A DNA stretch of 13,522 bases from CAYNFH01 sp964396385 (GCA_964396385.1 CAYNFH010000179.1:1-13522), one strand, 5' to 3'; shown: positions 6,201 to 13,418, numbered from the stretch's first letter. Program-made: numbers and translations. The notes: generated by a model not told the origin, from the letters alone.

Positions 6201-8171
6201 TTGAATAGCAAAAGCTTTCGGTGGTTCATAACGCTGGCGCTGCTGGCCCTGGCGGTCATCGCGCTCCAGCAGAACCGGATGCGGTTCGGCGAGTCGGACA
6301 AGCCGCTGGACTATTCGCTCTTCCTCCAGTACATCGACAACGGTTGGATCAAGGACGGGCACTTTAAGAAGGACGTCTTCGAGGGCGAGTACCTGAAAAA
6401 GCCGCCGACGGCGACTACCGAGGACTTCACCGTCAACCTGCCCGCTTCACCCGAAGCGCAGCACGCCCTGTACGACAAGCTCTCTGCGAAGAACGTAAAG
6501 TACGATTTCGTCCACCCGTGGCTTTCGGACTCGATGCAGGCACTCCTTTTCTCGGTCATGCTGCCGCTCGCGTTCATCGCCGTGTTCTGGATAATTTTCA
6601 TCCGGCAGGCTCAATCGGGTGGCAACCAGGCGCTTTCCTTCGGCCGCTCGCGGGCCAAGCGGCTGACCGACAACGTGCCGAAGGTTACATTTGACGACGT
6701 GGCGGGAGTGGATGAAGCCAAGCAGGAGCTCCAGGAGATCGTCGAGTTCCTCAAGAACGCCAAGAAGTTCCAGGCGCTGGGCGCCAAGATTCCGAAGGGC
6801 GTGCTGCTCCTCGGCCCTCCCGGCTGCGGCAAGACCATGCTGGCGCGCGCCATCGCCGGTGAAGCGGGGGTGCCGTTCTTCCACATCTCCGGCTCGGACT
6901 TCGTGGAGATGTTCGTCGGCGTGGGCGCCAGCCGCGTGCGGGACCTGTTCGATACGGCCAAGAGCAATCGGCCGTCGCTCATCTTCATCGATGAGATCGA
7001 CGCGGTGGGACGCCAGCGCGGCGCGGGACTCGGCGGCGGCCACGACGAGCGAGAGCAGACGCTGAACCAGCTCTTGGTCGAAATGGACGGGTTTGATCCG
7101 AACGCAGGCGTCATTATGATCGCCGCCACCAACCGTCCGGACGTGCTGGACCCCGCGCTTCTGCGTCCTGGACGATTTGACCGCCGCGTGGTGGTGGACG
7201 CCCCGGATGCGCGCGGCCGCAAGGAGATCTTCCGGGTTCACCTGCGTGGCAAGCCGCTGGAGTTCGACGCCAGCGAGCCAGAGCGCGAGAAGGCGCTGGA
7301 CAGCCTCTCCAAGCGCACCCCCGGCTTCACCGGAGCGGATATCGCCAACCTGGTGAACGAGGCGGCGCTGCTCGCGGCCCGGCGCGACAAGACCAAGATC
7401 ACGATGGCGGAGTTCGAGGAGTCTATCGACCGCGTAATCGCCGGTCCGGAGCGCAAGAGCCGGCTTCTCACCGAGCGGGACAAGCGGGTGGTGGCCTACC
7501 ACGAGGTCGGGCACGCAATAGTAGGCGAGCTGCTGCCTCACGCCGACCCGGTGCATAAAGTCAGCATTCTGCCGCGTGGTATGGCCCTTGGGTACACCAT
7601 CTCGTTGCCAACCGAGGACCGATACAATGTGTCCCGCAGCGAGATCGAGGACAAGATCGCGATGGCGCTTGGCGGGCGCGTGGCGGAGGAGTTGGTCTTC
7701 CAGGAGATAACCACCGGCGCATCCAACGACCTAGACCGCGCCACGGACATGGCTCGCGCCATGGTCTGTGAGTACGGTATGAGCGAGCGGCTGGGCCCGC
7801 TTCGCTTCGGGCGGCGCCACGGCAACCCGTTCCTGGGCCGGGACGTGATGGAGGATCGCGACTACTCGGAGGAGGTGGCGCAGGCCATCGATGAAGAGGT
7901 GCGAGGCATCATGGACCGCAACTACAGCCGGGCCAGGCAGCTTCTCACCGTCAACCGCGAGAAGATGGACCACATCGTGGACGTCCTGATGCAGCGCGAG
8001 ACCATCGAGCGCGAGGAGTTCCTGGCGCTCATGCAGGGCGCTCAGGAACACGAGCCGAGCGCGGAAGCGCCTCCGGCAGCGCCGTCGGCCCCGGGAGCCA
8101 GCATCAACGAGCCGGAGCAGCACCGCCCGCGCATCGAGCCGCGACTGCGGCCGGAGCCCGGTCCGGCGTAG
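6201..8171 (+). CDS. ftsH: ATP-dependent zinc metalloprotease FtsH
   Basis: FtsH is a membrane-anchored AAA+ hexameric protease that unfolds and degrades misassembled membrane proteins and some short-lived cytosolic regulators. The protein is 656 aa. One transmembrane helix spans about 6-22, then an extracytoplasmic domain, then a second helix at about 113-133. The AAA+ module has Walker A GPPGCGKT (205-212), Walker B LIFIDE (260-265), and the second region of homology ATNRPDVLDPALLRPGRFDR. The zinc protease domain has HEVGH (434-438) with the third ligand D510 in TGASND. The usual HEAGH has Val here, outside the ligand positions. The last 45 or so residues are rich in Pro, Ala and Glu, a disordered tail. 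TTG at 6201 follows a strong RBS. tilS upstream matches the common tilS-hpt-ftsH order, without hpt. Its terminator appears to be at 8288-8320. Confidence 0.98.
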   Translation: MNSKSFRWFITLALLALAVIALQQNRMRFGESDKPLDYSLFLQYIDNGWIKDGHFKKDVFEGEYLKKPPTATTEDFTVNLPASPEAQHALYDKLSAKNVKYDFVHPWLSDSMQALLFSVMLPLAFIAVFWIIFIRQAQSGGNQALSFGRSRAKRLTDNVPKVTFDDVAGVDEAKQELQEIVEFLKNAKKFQALGAKIPKGVLLLGPPGCGKTMLARAIAGEAGVPFFHISGSDFVEMFVGVGASRVRDLFDTAKSNRPSLIFIDEIDAVGRQRGAGLGGGHDEREQTLNQLLVEMDGFDPNAGVIMIAATNRPDVLDPALLRPGRFDRRVVVDAPDARGRKEIFRVHLRGKPLEFDASEPEREKALDSLSKRTPGFTGADIANLVNEAALLAARRDKTKITMAEFEESIDRVIAGPERKSRLLTERDKRVVAYHEVGHAIVGELLPHADPVHKVSILPRGMALGYTISLPTEDRYNVSRSEIEDKIAMALGGRVAEELVFQEITTGASNDLDRATDMARAMVCEYGMSERLGPLRFGRRHGNPFLGRDVMEDRDYSEEVAQAIDEEVRGIMDRNYSRARQLLTVNREKMDHIVDVLMQRETIEREEFLALMQGAQEHEPSAEAPPAAPSAPGASINEPEQHRPRIEPRLRPEPGPA

Positions 8172-8174
8172 GAA

Positions 8175-8270
8175 GAGACCGCCCCCCTACCCTCCCCTTC
8201 GTACGGGGAGGGACTCCAGGGTAGTGCTGGGTTCCCCTCCTTGCGAAGGAGGGGATTAGGGGGAGGTCTC
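8175..8270. repeat. Cloverleaf-like palindromic element (REP/MITE-like)
   Basis: This 96-bp element sits between the convergent ftsH and lipoprotein genes. The outer arms GAGACC (8175-8180) and GGTCTC (8265-8270) pair, and the pairing continues through C5/G5 and TA with one mismatch and one bulged C (8182-8189 with 8257-8263). Inside are hairpin A, CCCTCCCC/GGGGAGGG (8190-8197 with 8205-8212), a weak CCAG/CTGG hairpin (8216-8219 with 8227-8230), and hairpin B, a 10-bp stem with a GCG loop (8233-8242 with 8246-8255). The element starts 4 nt after the ftsH stop and runs into the lipoprotein stop codon. This nested layout is typical of dispersed non-coding palindromic repeats. Family membership cannot be shown from one copy. 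Confidence 0.75.
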
Positions 8271-9516
8271 ACAGCCCGGTAGGAATGACCTGGAGCGTGC
8301 ACCGCGCTCCAGGTTTTTGTTTGTCCGGCGCAACGCACACAAAACGGCGCCTGTCCGGGGACCAATCCAGGTCCGAGCTCGGGAGGCTGCACAGTACGCT
8401 GGGGAAACCTGACAGTGGAGACGCGATGGCCTCCACCCGCCCGCTCGCAATTCTAATGCAACCCAACCGATCCTGGCTAATCCACACTGGGGCGGCGTAA
8501 CCCGCGGAAGATAGCACCACGCTCGCCTGACTCCTCGGGTCGCGTTCGGCCGTGTGCAGATCAGTCTGGACCGTAATGATGGCGCCGCGCTCGGGGGTCT
8601 CACCGTCCGGAATCAGCGCGGAGGCCAGAAGGTTGCCGTCCGGCGACCACGCGATGCCCGCCAGACGGGGCATGGGCCTCGTGCCTCCCCCTGTTGATCC
8701 GCCAAGCAGTCCGGCGCAGTCGGCCGGTCGGACGCGGAGTACATCGCCGGCATCGGCAGTGCCGGGGGCGAGAACTCGGATCGCTTCGACAGGATTAGCT
8801 GTAATCGCGCGGAGGATGCCCTGGCGAAAGGCGAGCCGGCGCCCGTCCGGGGACCAGGCGGGCCAGCCGACATTCTCATAGCGGTCGAACCTGTGTGGAG
8901 TCTCATTTGCCCGTGTCGCGGACAGCACTCGCACATACAGGTCCGTCCGCCCATCCGGATGCTCACCCAGATACGCCACTCTCCGGCCGTCCGGTGACCA
9001 CCTCGGTGCCCGGAAGTAGTAGGGCGCCGGCTCCTCCTCCTCTTCTCGCTTCTTGTGGATCGCCAGCGGCTCCGTAGCGCTGGTGTCAACGTGGTACAGC
9101 CACAAAGCCGTTCCGGGCAGCCGCTCTCCGTCCGGAACTTCGAACCACTCTACGCGCGAGAACGCGATGGTCCGGTCATCCGGCGACCACGCGAGCGTCT
9201 CCGGCGTGTCGACCGTGGCGAGATCCGTCTCGTAGCTGCAGTCGGGGCTGATGAGTTCCGGGCGGGTGAGAGGCGTAACAGTGGAGAGGTCCCCGGAAGC
9301 AAGGCAGAGCTGCATGCGACGGTCCGGGGTCTTGCGGAGGAACGCAATCTGGTCGCCCTTATGCGACCAGCGAGGGCAACAGTCCTCGAACCCGCCCGTC
9401 TCGCGGCCGATGCCCGGTGGAAGGTCCGCGGCACCGGGGACACGCTTCCTCGCGCATCCGGCAAGGCCAGCAATCCCGAAGACAAATGCGCGTCGAGTGA
9501 GAGAGCTTTGGCTCAC
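8269..9516 (-). CDS. Probable Tat-exported lipoprotein with PD40 (TolB-like) beta-propeller
   Basis: A 415-aa exported protein with a beta-propeller built of TolB/PD40 repeats. The N-terminus SLTRRAFVFGIAGLAGC combines a twin-arginine pair (R8, R9) with a lipobox LAGC, predicting cleavage before C21 and lipid anchoring. Six PD40-type blade motifs are visible: RWSHKGDQIAF (about 49), AWSPDDRTIAF (109), RWSPDGRRVAY (172), AWSPDGRRLAF (220), AWSPDGNLLAS (289) and DWSPDRRRFVC (near 384). It lacks the TolB N-terminal domain and no Tol/Pal genes are nearby, so it is not TolB itself. The function is unknown; such propellers usually bind proteins or ligands in the envelope. The GTG start overlaps the TGA of the upstream lyase (GTGA), suggesting translational coupling and membership of the fumarase operon. 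Its last codons contain, in the opposite direction, the ftsH terminator, and its stop overlaps the palindromic element. Confidence 0.82.
   Translation of the reverse strand: MSQSSLTRRAFVFGIAGLAGCARKRVPGAADLPPGIGRETGGFEDCCPRWSHKGDQIAFLRKTPDRRMQLCLASGDLSTVTPLTRPELISPDCSYETDLATVDTPETLAWSPDDRTIAFSRVEWFEVPDGERLPGTALWLYHVDTSATEPLAIHKKREEEEEPAPYYFRAPRWSPDGRRVAYLGEHPDGRTDLYVRVLSATRANETPHRFDRYENVGWPAWSPDGRRLAFRQGILRAITANPVEAIRVLAPGTADAGDVLRVRPADCAGLLGGSTGGGTRPMPRLAGIAWSPDGNLLASALIPDGETPERGAIITVQTDLHTAERDPRSQASVVLSSAGYAAPVWISQDRLGCIRIASGRVEAIASPLSGFPSVLCSLPSSDLDWSPDRRRFVCVAPDKQKPGARCTLQVIPTGL
8288..8320 (+). terminator. Rho-independent terminator of ftsH, inside the opposing gene
   Basis: ACCTGGAGCG (8288-8297) and CGCTCCAGGT (8305-8314) form a perfect 10-bp stem with a 7-nt loop, followed by TTTTGTTTG on the plus strand. 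This is a textbook intrinsic terminator in the ftsH direction, 116 bp after its stop. It lies within the last 30 codons of the minus-strand lipoprotein gene, so those bases serve both roles. It is not a terminator for the minus strand, where no T-run follows. Confidence 0.85.
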
Positions 9517-10937
9517 CTCTCGACGGAGCGCCGAAGCAAGGTGTCGAAGTCTTCCTCGCCCATCAGTTCCCGCTCAAGCACCACCTGCTTGATGGACTTG
9601 TGCTCCCGCTTGGCCTGCTTCATGACCTCCGCCGCGGCGTCGTAGCCAATCACCGGATTGAGCAGAGTCGCCAGCCCGGTGCTGCGCTCCAGGAAGTGCG
9701 CGGTAGCCACGCGGTCCGCCATCATCCCATGGCGCTGTACCGTCTCGCCACTCTCCAGGGTCTCGGTCCAGTCCAGGAGCACGCAGCGGTCTACGAACGC
9801 GTTGATGGCGTTGGTGACATAGGTGAAGGAGGTGTTCAAACTGTGGGCGATCACCGGCATCATCACATTCAGCTCGAGCTGTCCCGCCTGGCTGGCCATG
9901 GCCACAGACGTGTCCGCCCCCACCACGTGGAAGCAGACCATGTTCATCATCTCCGCCATCACGGGATTGACCTTTCCGGGCATGATGGAGGATCCGGGCT
10001 GAACCGGCGGGAGGATAATCTCCGCCAACCCGGTTGCCGGCCCGGACGCGAGCAGGCGGATGTCGTTTACGATCCGGATGAGCTCCAGCGCGAGGGTACG
10101 GAGGGTCCCCGAAAGCTGCGCGAAGTCCGCGGTGGATTCGCACCGCTCGTACAGGTTCGGGGATGAGTGTACCGGGAGCCCTGTCTGCCCGCGCAGCGTC
10201 TCCGCCATCTTCTCGGCAAATCCTGGCGGCGTGTTGACGCCGGAACCCAGTGCGTTGCCGCCTATCCCCAGCTCCCCCAGGAGCTCTGTGCACGTCCAGA
10301 GACGGGTCCTGCAGTTCTCCACGGCTCGCGCCCAGGCGCCAAACTCGCTGCCCAGCCGCATGGGCACCGCGTCCTGAAGGTGCGTGCGCCCGGACTTCAG
10401 CACGTCGTGGAACTCTCGCCCCTTCTCCTCAAATGCCTCTCGCAGCCTGACCAACGCCGCGTCCAGGTCCCCCATCTGGCGCAGCGAGCAGAGCCGGATG
10501 GCCGTCGGGATAACGTCGTTGGTGCTCTGGCCCCGGTTGACGTGGTCGTTGGGATGTACGCGCCCCCTGTCACCGCGCCTACCGCCCAGCAGCTCCACTG
10601 CCCGGTTTGCCAGCACTTCGTTGACGTTCATGTTGTGCGAGGTGCCGGCCCCGGCCTGGAATACGTCCACGACAAACTGATCCTGGTGCTGGCCGGCCAG
10701 CACCTCGTCCGCCGCGCGGATGATGGCCTCCGCAATTTCCGGCGTGAGCTCCCCCATCTCCCGGTTCACGGTGGCAGCGGCCTTCTTTATGGTGACCGTC
10801 GCCCACACAAACACTGGATGCGGCCTCAAGCCGCTGATGGGGAAATTCAGTATCGCCCGTGCGGTCTGCGCCCCGTAGAGCGCGTCCGCCGGTACCTCCA
10901 TCTCCCCTAGGGAGTCACGCTCTGTCCTGGTTTCCAT
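9513..10937 (-). CDS. aspA: Aspartate ammonia-lyase (aspartase/fumarase superfamily)
   Basis: A 474-aa homotetramer-type lyase that should interconvert L-aspartate with fumarate and ammonia. The superfamily signature GSSIMPGKVN, with the catalytic-base serine loop, is at 315-324; RTHLQDA is at 184-190. Aspartase-like features are GAGTSHNMN (96-104; class II fumarase usually GSGTQxNMN), QSTND (137-141; fumarase QSSND), QDAVPMRLG, and AGQLELNV (351-358). Fumarase-like features are the N-terminal RTERDSLGEMEVPADALYGAQT and ADEVLAGQH. The active-site pattern favours aspartase, and a class I fumarase directly upstream makes a second fumarase less needed. Class II fumarase remains the main alternative. 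The ATG at 10937 has GGAGGG 8 nt upstream; the frame is open further upstream into the fumarase gene, but that sequence is not lyase-like. The fumarase stop is 28 nt upstream. Confidence 0.85.
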   Translation of the reverse strand: METRTERDSLGEMEVPADALYGAQTARAILNFPISGLRPHPVFVWATVTIKKAAATVNREMGELTPEIAEAIIRAADEVLAGQHQDQFVVDVFQAGAGTSHNMNVNEVLANRAVELLGGRRGDRGRVHPNDHVNRGQSTNDVIPTAIRLCSLRQMGDLDAALVRLREAFEEKGREFHDVLKSGRTHLQDAVPMRLGSEFGAWARAVENCRTRLWTCTELLGELGIGGNALGSGVNTPPGFAEKMAETLRGQTGLPVHSSPNLYERCESTADFAQLSGTLRTLALELIRIVNDIRLLASGPATGLAEIILPPVQPGSSIMPGKVNPVMAEMMNMVCFHVVGADTSVAMASQAGQLELNVMMPVIAHSLNTSFTYVTNAINAFVDRCVLLDWTETLESGETVQRHGMMADRVATAHFLERSTGLATLLNPVIGYDAAAEVMKQAKREHKSIKQVVLERELMGEEDFDTLLRRSVER

Positions 10938-10945
10938 CGCGGGAT

Positions 10946-10951
10946 CCCTCC
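10946..10951 (-). promoter_or_regulatory. RBS of the aspartase gene (GGAGGG)
   Basis: GGAGGG on the minus strand lies 8 nt before the ATG at 10937, within the 28-nt gap after the fumarase stop. It sets the start well inside a longer open frame. Confidence 0.75.
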
Positions 10952-10965
10952 GTCTAGCAGCGCCC

Positions 10966-12486
10966 CTATCTAGCCGCGGCCAGCTCGCCCAGGCGCTCGA
11001 GCGACTCGGTCTCCACGTCCGCATGCAGACTGCCGCCGCGCGAGTCCATCGTGACGACCGCGAGAAAGCTCGCGGCCCGCAGGTGCCACATGGCCTCGGG
11101 GACGCCGAACTCTTCCAGGAAATCCACGCCGTCCACGCCCACGATCTTCTCCGCATAGAACTGCGCCGCGCCGCCGATGGCGTTCAGGTAGACTGCTCCG
11201 ACTTCTTGGAGAGCCGCCAGAGTCTTCGCGCCCATGCCGCCCTTGCCGATTACCGCCCGCACTCCAAACTTGCGTAGGATGTAAGCCTGGTACGGCTCCT
11301 CGCGGATGGAGGTAGTGGGACCTGCCGCCTTCACGTGCCAGTGGCCATCCTCGTCCTGGAGCATCACGGGGCCGCAGTGGTACAGGGCCGCGCCATTCAG
11401 GTCCACGGGCGAGTCGTGCGTGGTGAGGTACTTGTGCAGCGCATCGCGGCCGGTATGCATGGGGCCGTTCAGCAGGACTACGTCCCCCACCCTGAGCTTG
11501 CGCACATCCTGCTCGGTGAGTGGCGTAGACAGCACGTACTCCATGCCGGTGGCCGGAATACCGTCCGCTTGGGCCATGCGCCGGGGGTCCTCGGCTCGGA
11601 ACAGCCACTCAGTGATCGCGCCGGTACGCGGGTCCAGCCGAACTCCCAGCCGTCGGTAGGCCCAGCAGTTATAGGCGACCGAGACGAAGAAGCTGGCCGG
11701 CAGCCGGTTGAGGGCGCCTATCTTGCAGCCAAGGAGAGTCACCGCCCCGCCAAATCCCATGGTCCCGATTCCGAGCGAGTCGGCATTGGCCATCACGCGC
11801 GCCTCCAGCTCCGCCAGCTCCGGCACGGGGTTCACGTCGTCTACCGCGCGGAAGAGCTGCTCTTTGGCGCACGCGTAGCCGCTGGTGCGATCCCCGCCGA
11901 TGCATACTCCGATGAAGCCCGCGCTGCACCCCTGCCCCTGCGCCTGATAGACGGCGTGGAGGATGCACTTGTAGACGCCCTCCAGATTGCGGTCCGCCCG
12001 ACCAAGCTGCGGCAGCTCGCACGGCAGCGAATACTGGGCGTTCTTGTTCTCACACCCTCCGCCCTTCAGAAGCAAGAGGACCTCGACGTCGTCCCTCTCC
12101 CACTGCTCGAAGTGAACGACCGGCGTACCCGGCCCCAGGTTCAGCCCGGAGTTCTTGCCCGTGATGCTGTCCACGGAGTTGGGCCGCAGTTTTCCCGTTC
12201 GCGTGGCTTCGACAATCGCCTCCTGGATCGCCGCCTTTATCTCAAGCTGGTTGACGCCCACCGGACACATCACCTGGAAGGTGGGCATCCCTGTGTCCTG
12301 ACATATAGGCAGGACACGGTCTTTGGCCATGTCAATATTTTGCTTGATGATGGCGAGCGCCTGGGCGGACTGCGTGCCGGCGCGCTCCACTTGAGCAGCC
12401 CGTCCGATGGCGAGGCGCACGTCCTCGGGAAGGTTGGTGGCCGTCTCGGTAACAAGGGCCAGCAGGCTCTGGGAAAGCTCTTTCAT
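10966..12486 (-). CDS. Class I (Fe-S) fumarate hydratase, single-chain alpha-beta fusion
   Basis: A 506-aa class I hydro-lyase that interconverts malate and fumarate with an oxygen-sensitive [4Fe-4S] cluster. The alpha part covers about 1-285. Its likely cluster ligands are C62 (ICQDTG), C187 (GCSAG, where relatives have CPP) and C274 (YNCWAYRR). KGGGCEN (141-147) and GVCIGGD (193-199) mark the substrate region. After a short linker, the beta part (about 315-500) has STPLTEQDVRKLRVGD, GPTTS (389-393) and GKGGM (414-418). The two parts are separate subunits in many archaea and bacteria and fused in others such as E. coli FumA, which is slightly longer. L-tartrate dehydratase is the nearest alternative; fusion and the aspartase neighbour favour fumarase. 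The ATG at 12486 has GAGGA 5 nt upstream, within an inverted-repeat arm. It is the first gene of the operon. Confidence 0.92.
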   Translation of the reverse strand: MKELSQSLLALVTETATNLPEDVRLAIGRAAQVERAGTQSAQALAIIKQNIDMAKDRVLPICQDTGMPTFQVMCPVGVNQLEIKAAIQEAIVEATRTGKLRPNSVDSITGKNSGLNLGPGTPVVHFEQWERDDVEVLLLLKGGGCENKNAQYSLPCELPQLGRADRNLEGVYKCILHAVYQAQGQGCSAGFIGVCIGGDRTSGYACAKEQLFRAVDDVNPVPELAELEARVMANADSLGIGTMGFGGAVTLLGCKIGALNRLPASFFVSVAYNCWAYRRLGVRLDPRTGAITEWLFRAEDPRRMAQADGIPATGMEYVLSTPLTEQDVRKLRVGDVVLLNGPMHTGRDALHKYLTTHDSPVDLNGAALYHCGPVMLQDEDGHWHVKAAGPTTSIREEPYQAYILRKFGVRAVIGKGGMGAKTLAALQEVGAVYLNAIGGAAQFYAEKIVGVDGVDFLEEFGVPEAMWHLRAASFLAVVTMDSRGGSLHADVETESLERLGELAAAR

Positions 12487-12488
12487 GG

Positions 12489-12535
12489 GTGTCCTCGGGG
12501 CAGTCTGTACTGGTCCTATTATGGCACGAGGACAC
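12489..12535 (-). promoter_or_regulatory. Inverted repeat around the fumarase RBS with a possible -10
   Basis: GTGTCCTCG (12489-12497) and CGAGGACAC (12527-12535) are perfect 9-bp inverted arms separated by 29 bp. The arm nearest the gene contains the fumarase RBS GAGGA (12492-12496). Between the arms on the minus strand is CATAAT (12518-12523), a possible -10 with no clear -35. A transcript starting there would lack the distal arm, whereas read-through from the glycosyltransferase gene would carry both arms and could hide the RBS. Confidence 0.5.
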
Positions 12536-12540
12536 GGGGG

Positions 12541-13014
12541 CTACTTGTCGGGGCGCGGGACGGCGGCAACGGCGCGGCTGGGTCTGCTGAAGGCCCGGAG
12601 CCGCCAGGGCATGATCATCGACTCGATCAGTACGGCGCGCGAGATCTTGGAGCGGCCTTCCTGCCGGTCGACGAAGGTGATAGGGACCTCCACGATGCGC
12701 AGTCCCGCGAGATGCGCACGGTACGTCATCTCCACCTGAAAGGCATAGCCGTTCGACTCTACCGTGTCGACGTGCAGGCGCTCCAGGGCGCGACGGGTGT
12801 AGCACCGGAACCCGCTGGTGGAGTCACGCACCGCGAGGCCGGTAATGGCAGCTACGTAGCGGTTGGCAAAGCGGCTCAGGAGGTTGCGGTGGGCGGGCCA
12901 GTTGGCCACCCCTCCGCCGGCCACGTATCGGGAGCCCAGCACCACGTCCGCGGCTTCGGCCGCGCGGAGCAGGTCCGGAATGTACACCGGGTCGTGGGAG
13001 AGGTCTGCATCCAT
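12541..13014 (-). CDS. C-terminal fragment of the interrupted glycosyltransferase
   Basis: This is the downstream piece as a gene caller would see it, opening with the ATG of MDADLSHDP. It has the metal-binding DxD, the LGSRYVAGGG and SGFRCYTRRAL acceptor-side motifs, and VPITFVDRQEGRSKIS, but lacks the nucleotide-binding N-terminus. It has no credible RBS of its own, so independent translation is unlikely. It has no C-terminal membrane helices, as in short soluble DPM1-type enzymes. Confidence 0.45.
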   Translation of the reverse strand: MDADLSHDPVYIPDLLRAAEAADVVLGSRYVAGGGVANWPAHRNLLSRFANRYVAAITGLAVRDSTSGFRCYTRRALERLHVDTVESNGYAFQVEMTYRAHLAGLRIVEVPITFVDRQEGRSKISRAVLIESMIMPWRLRAFSRPSRAVAAVPRPDK

Positions 13015-13053
13015 CTGGACGACCCGGGCGTATCCGGCGGCCAGCGCCCAGCG

Positions 13054-13290
13054 TTATCCGTCCACGTAACTGCGGCCCAGTCCCCGCGGCCCGGTCCGGC
13101 GAAGGACGTGCCCGCCGGCGCGCCGGGCAAGGATCTCCTCCGCCAGTCCGGCCGTTCCGTCCGGCGAACTGTCGTCCACGATGAGGATGTCCGCCTCCGG
13201 CACGGACGCTGCCAGCCGTTCCAGTAGGACCGGAATGTTCTCGCGCTCATTGTAGGTGGGGATGATGATCAGGGTGCGGTCGGGGCTCAA
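13054..13290 (-). CDS. N-terminal fragment of the interrupted glycosyltransferase
   Basis: This is the 78-residue product expected if the TAA at 13054 stops translation. It holds the nucleotide-binding half of the GT-A fold (PTYNERENIP, VDDSSPDGT) but not the DxD motif, so it should be inactive. It starts at TTG 13290 with a good RBS. The frame is open to 13377, but that would run across the promoter hexamers. Confidence 0.5.
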   Translation of the reverse strand: MSPDRTLIIIPTYNERENIPVLLERLAASVPEADILIVDDSSPDGTAGLAEEILARRAGGHVLRRTGPRGLGRSYVDG

Positions 13291-13298
13291 GCCGCGAT

Positions 13299-13303
13299 TC
13301 CTT
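13299..13303 (-). promoter_or_regulatory. RBS of the glycosyltransferase gene (AAGGA)
   Basis: AAGGA on the minus strand lies 8 nt upstream of the TTG at 13290. It supports this TTG as the start and places translation initiation about 50 nt after the predicted transcript start. Confidence 0.65.
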
Positions 13304-13347
13304 CCGTCCGGGATTGCCGGGGCAGCCGGGCTCCGGAGCTTGGTACT

Positions 13348-13377
13348 ATTGTAAGCCTGCCGCCCGCAAAGCGTCAA
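13348..13377 (-). promoter_or_regulatory. Sigma70-type promoter of the glycosyltransferase gene
   Basis: TTGACG (13372-13377) and TACAAT (13348-13353) on the minus strand each match the consensus hexamers at five of six positions and are spaced by 18 bp. The expected transcript start is near 13341. A perfect 10-bp palindrome GCTCCGGAGC (13330-13339) falls right at or after that start and could be an operator. Confidence 0.75.
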
Positions 13378-13418
13378 TGGTCAGCGGTCGATCCGCTTCG
13401 GACGGCTCCCAACATGAC

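Larger units (their letters stand above)
12541..13290 (-). pseudogene. DPM1-like family 2 glycosyltransferase interrupted by an in-frame TAA
   Basis: Read through one stop, this is a full-length (about 249-codon) polyprenyl-phosphate mannosyltransferase/dolichol-phosphate mannose synthase-like GT2 enzyme. Such proteins transfer a sugar from a nucleotide donor to a polyprenyl phosphate at the membrane. The N-terminus LIIIPTYNERENIP, the ILIVDDSSPDGT motif, MDADLSHDP (DxD, about 93-101) and SGFRCY followed by a basic C-terminus are all in order and in one frame. A TAA at 13054-13056 falls between YVDG and RWALAAGY, where relatives have an aromatic residue (typically GY/FRxAL). One base change from TAC or TAT would explain it. 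The TTG at 13290 has AAGGA 8 nt upstream and a strong promoter further up. A recent nonsense mutation, a sequencing or assembly error, or readthrough are all possible. There is no further decay, so any inactivation is recent. Confidence 0.85.

Noticed and set aside
8172..8270. CRISPR-like or tRNA-like structure from the cloverleaf fold
   Set aside because: There are no spaced direct repeats, no T-loop or acceptor CCA features, and the stems are all simple GC-rich palindromes.
10938..11156. N-terminal extension of the aspartase frame
   Set aside because: It overlaps the fumarase C-terminus in another frame and reads as Arg/Ser/Trp-rich noise; the ATG at 10937 has a good RBS.
11335..13227. Plus-strand open frame of 630 codons
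   Set aside because: It is antisense to the fumarase and the glycosyltransferase. The frame is open only because of third-position GC bias in the real genes.
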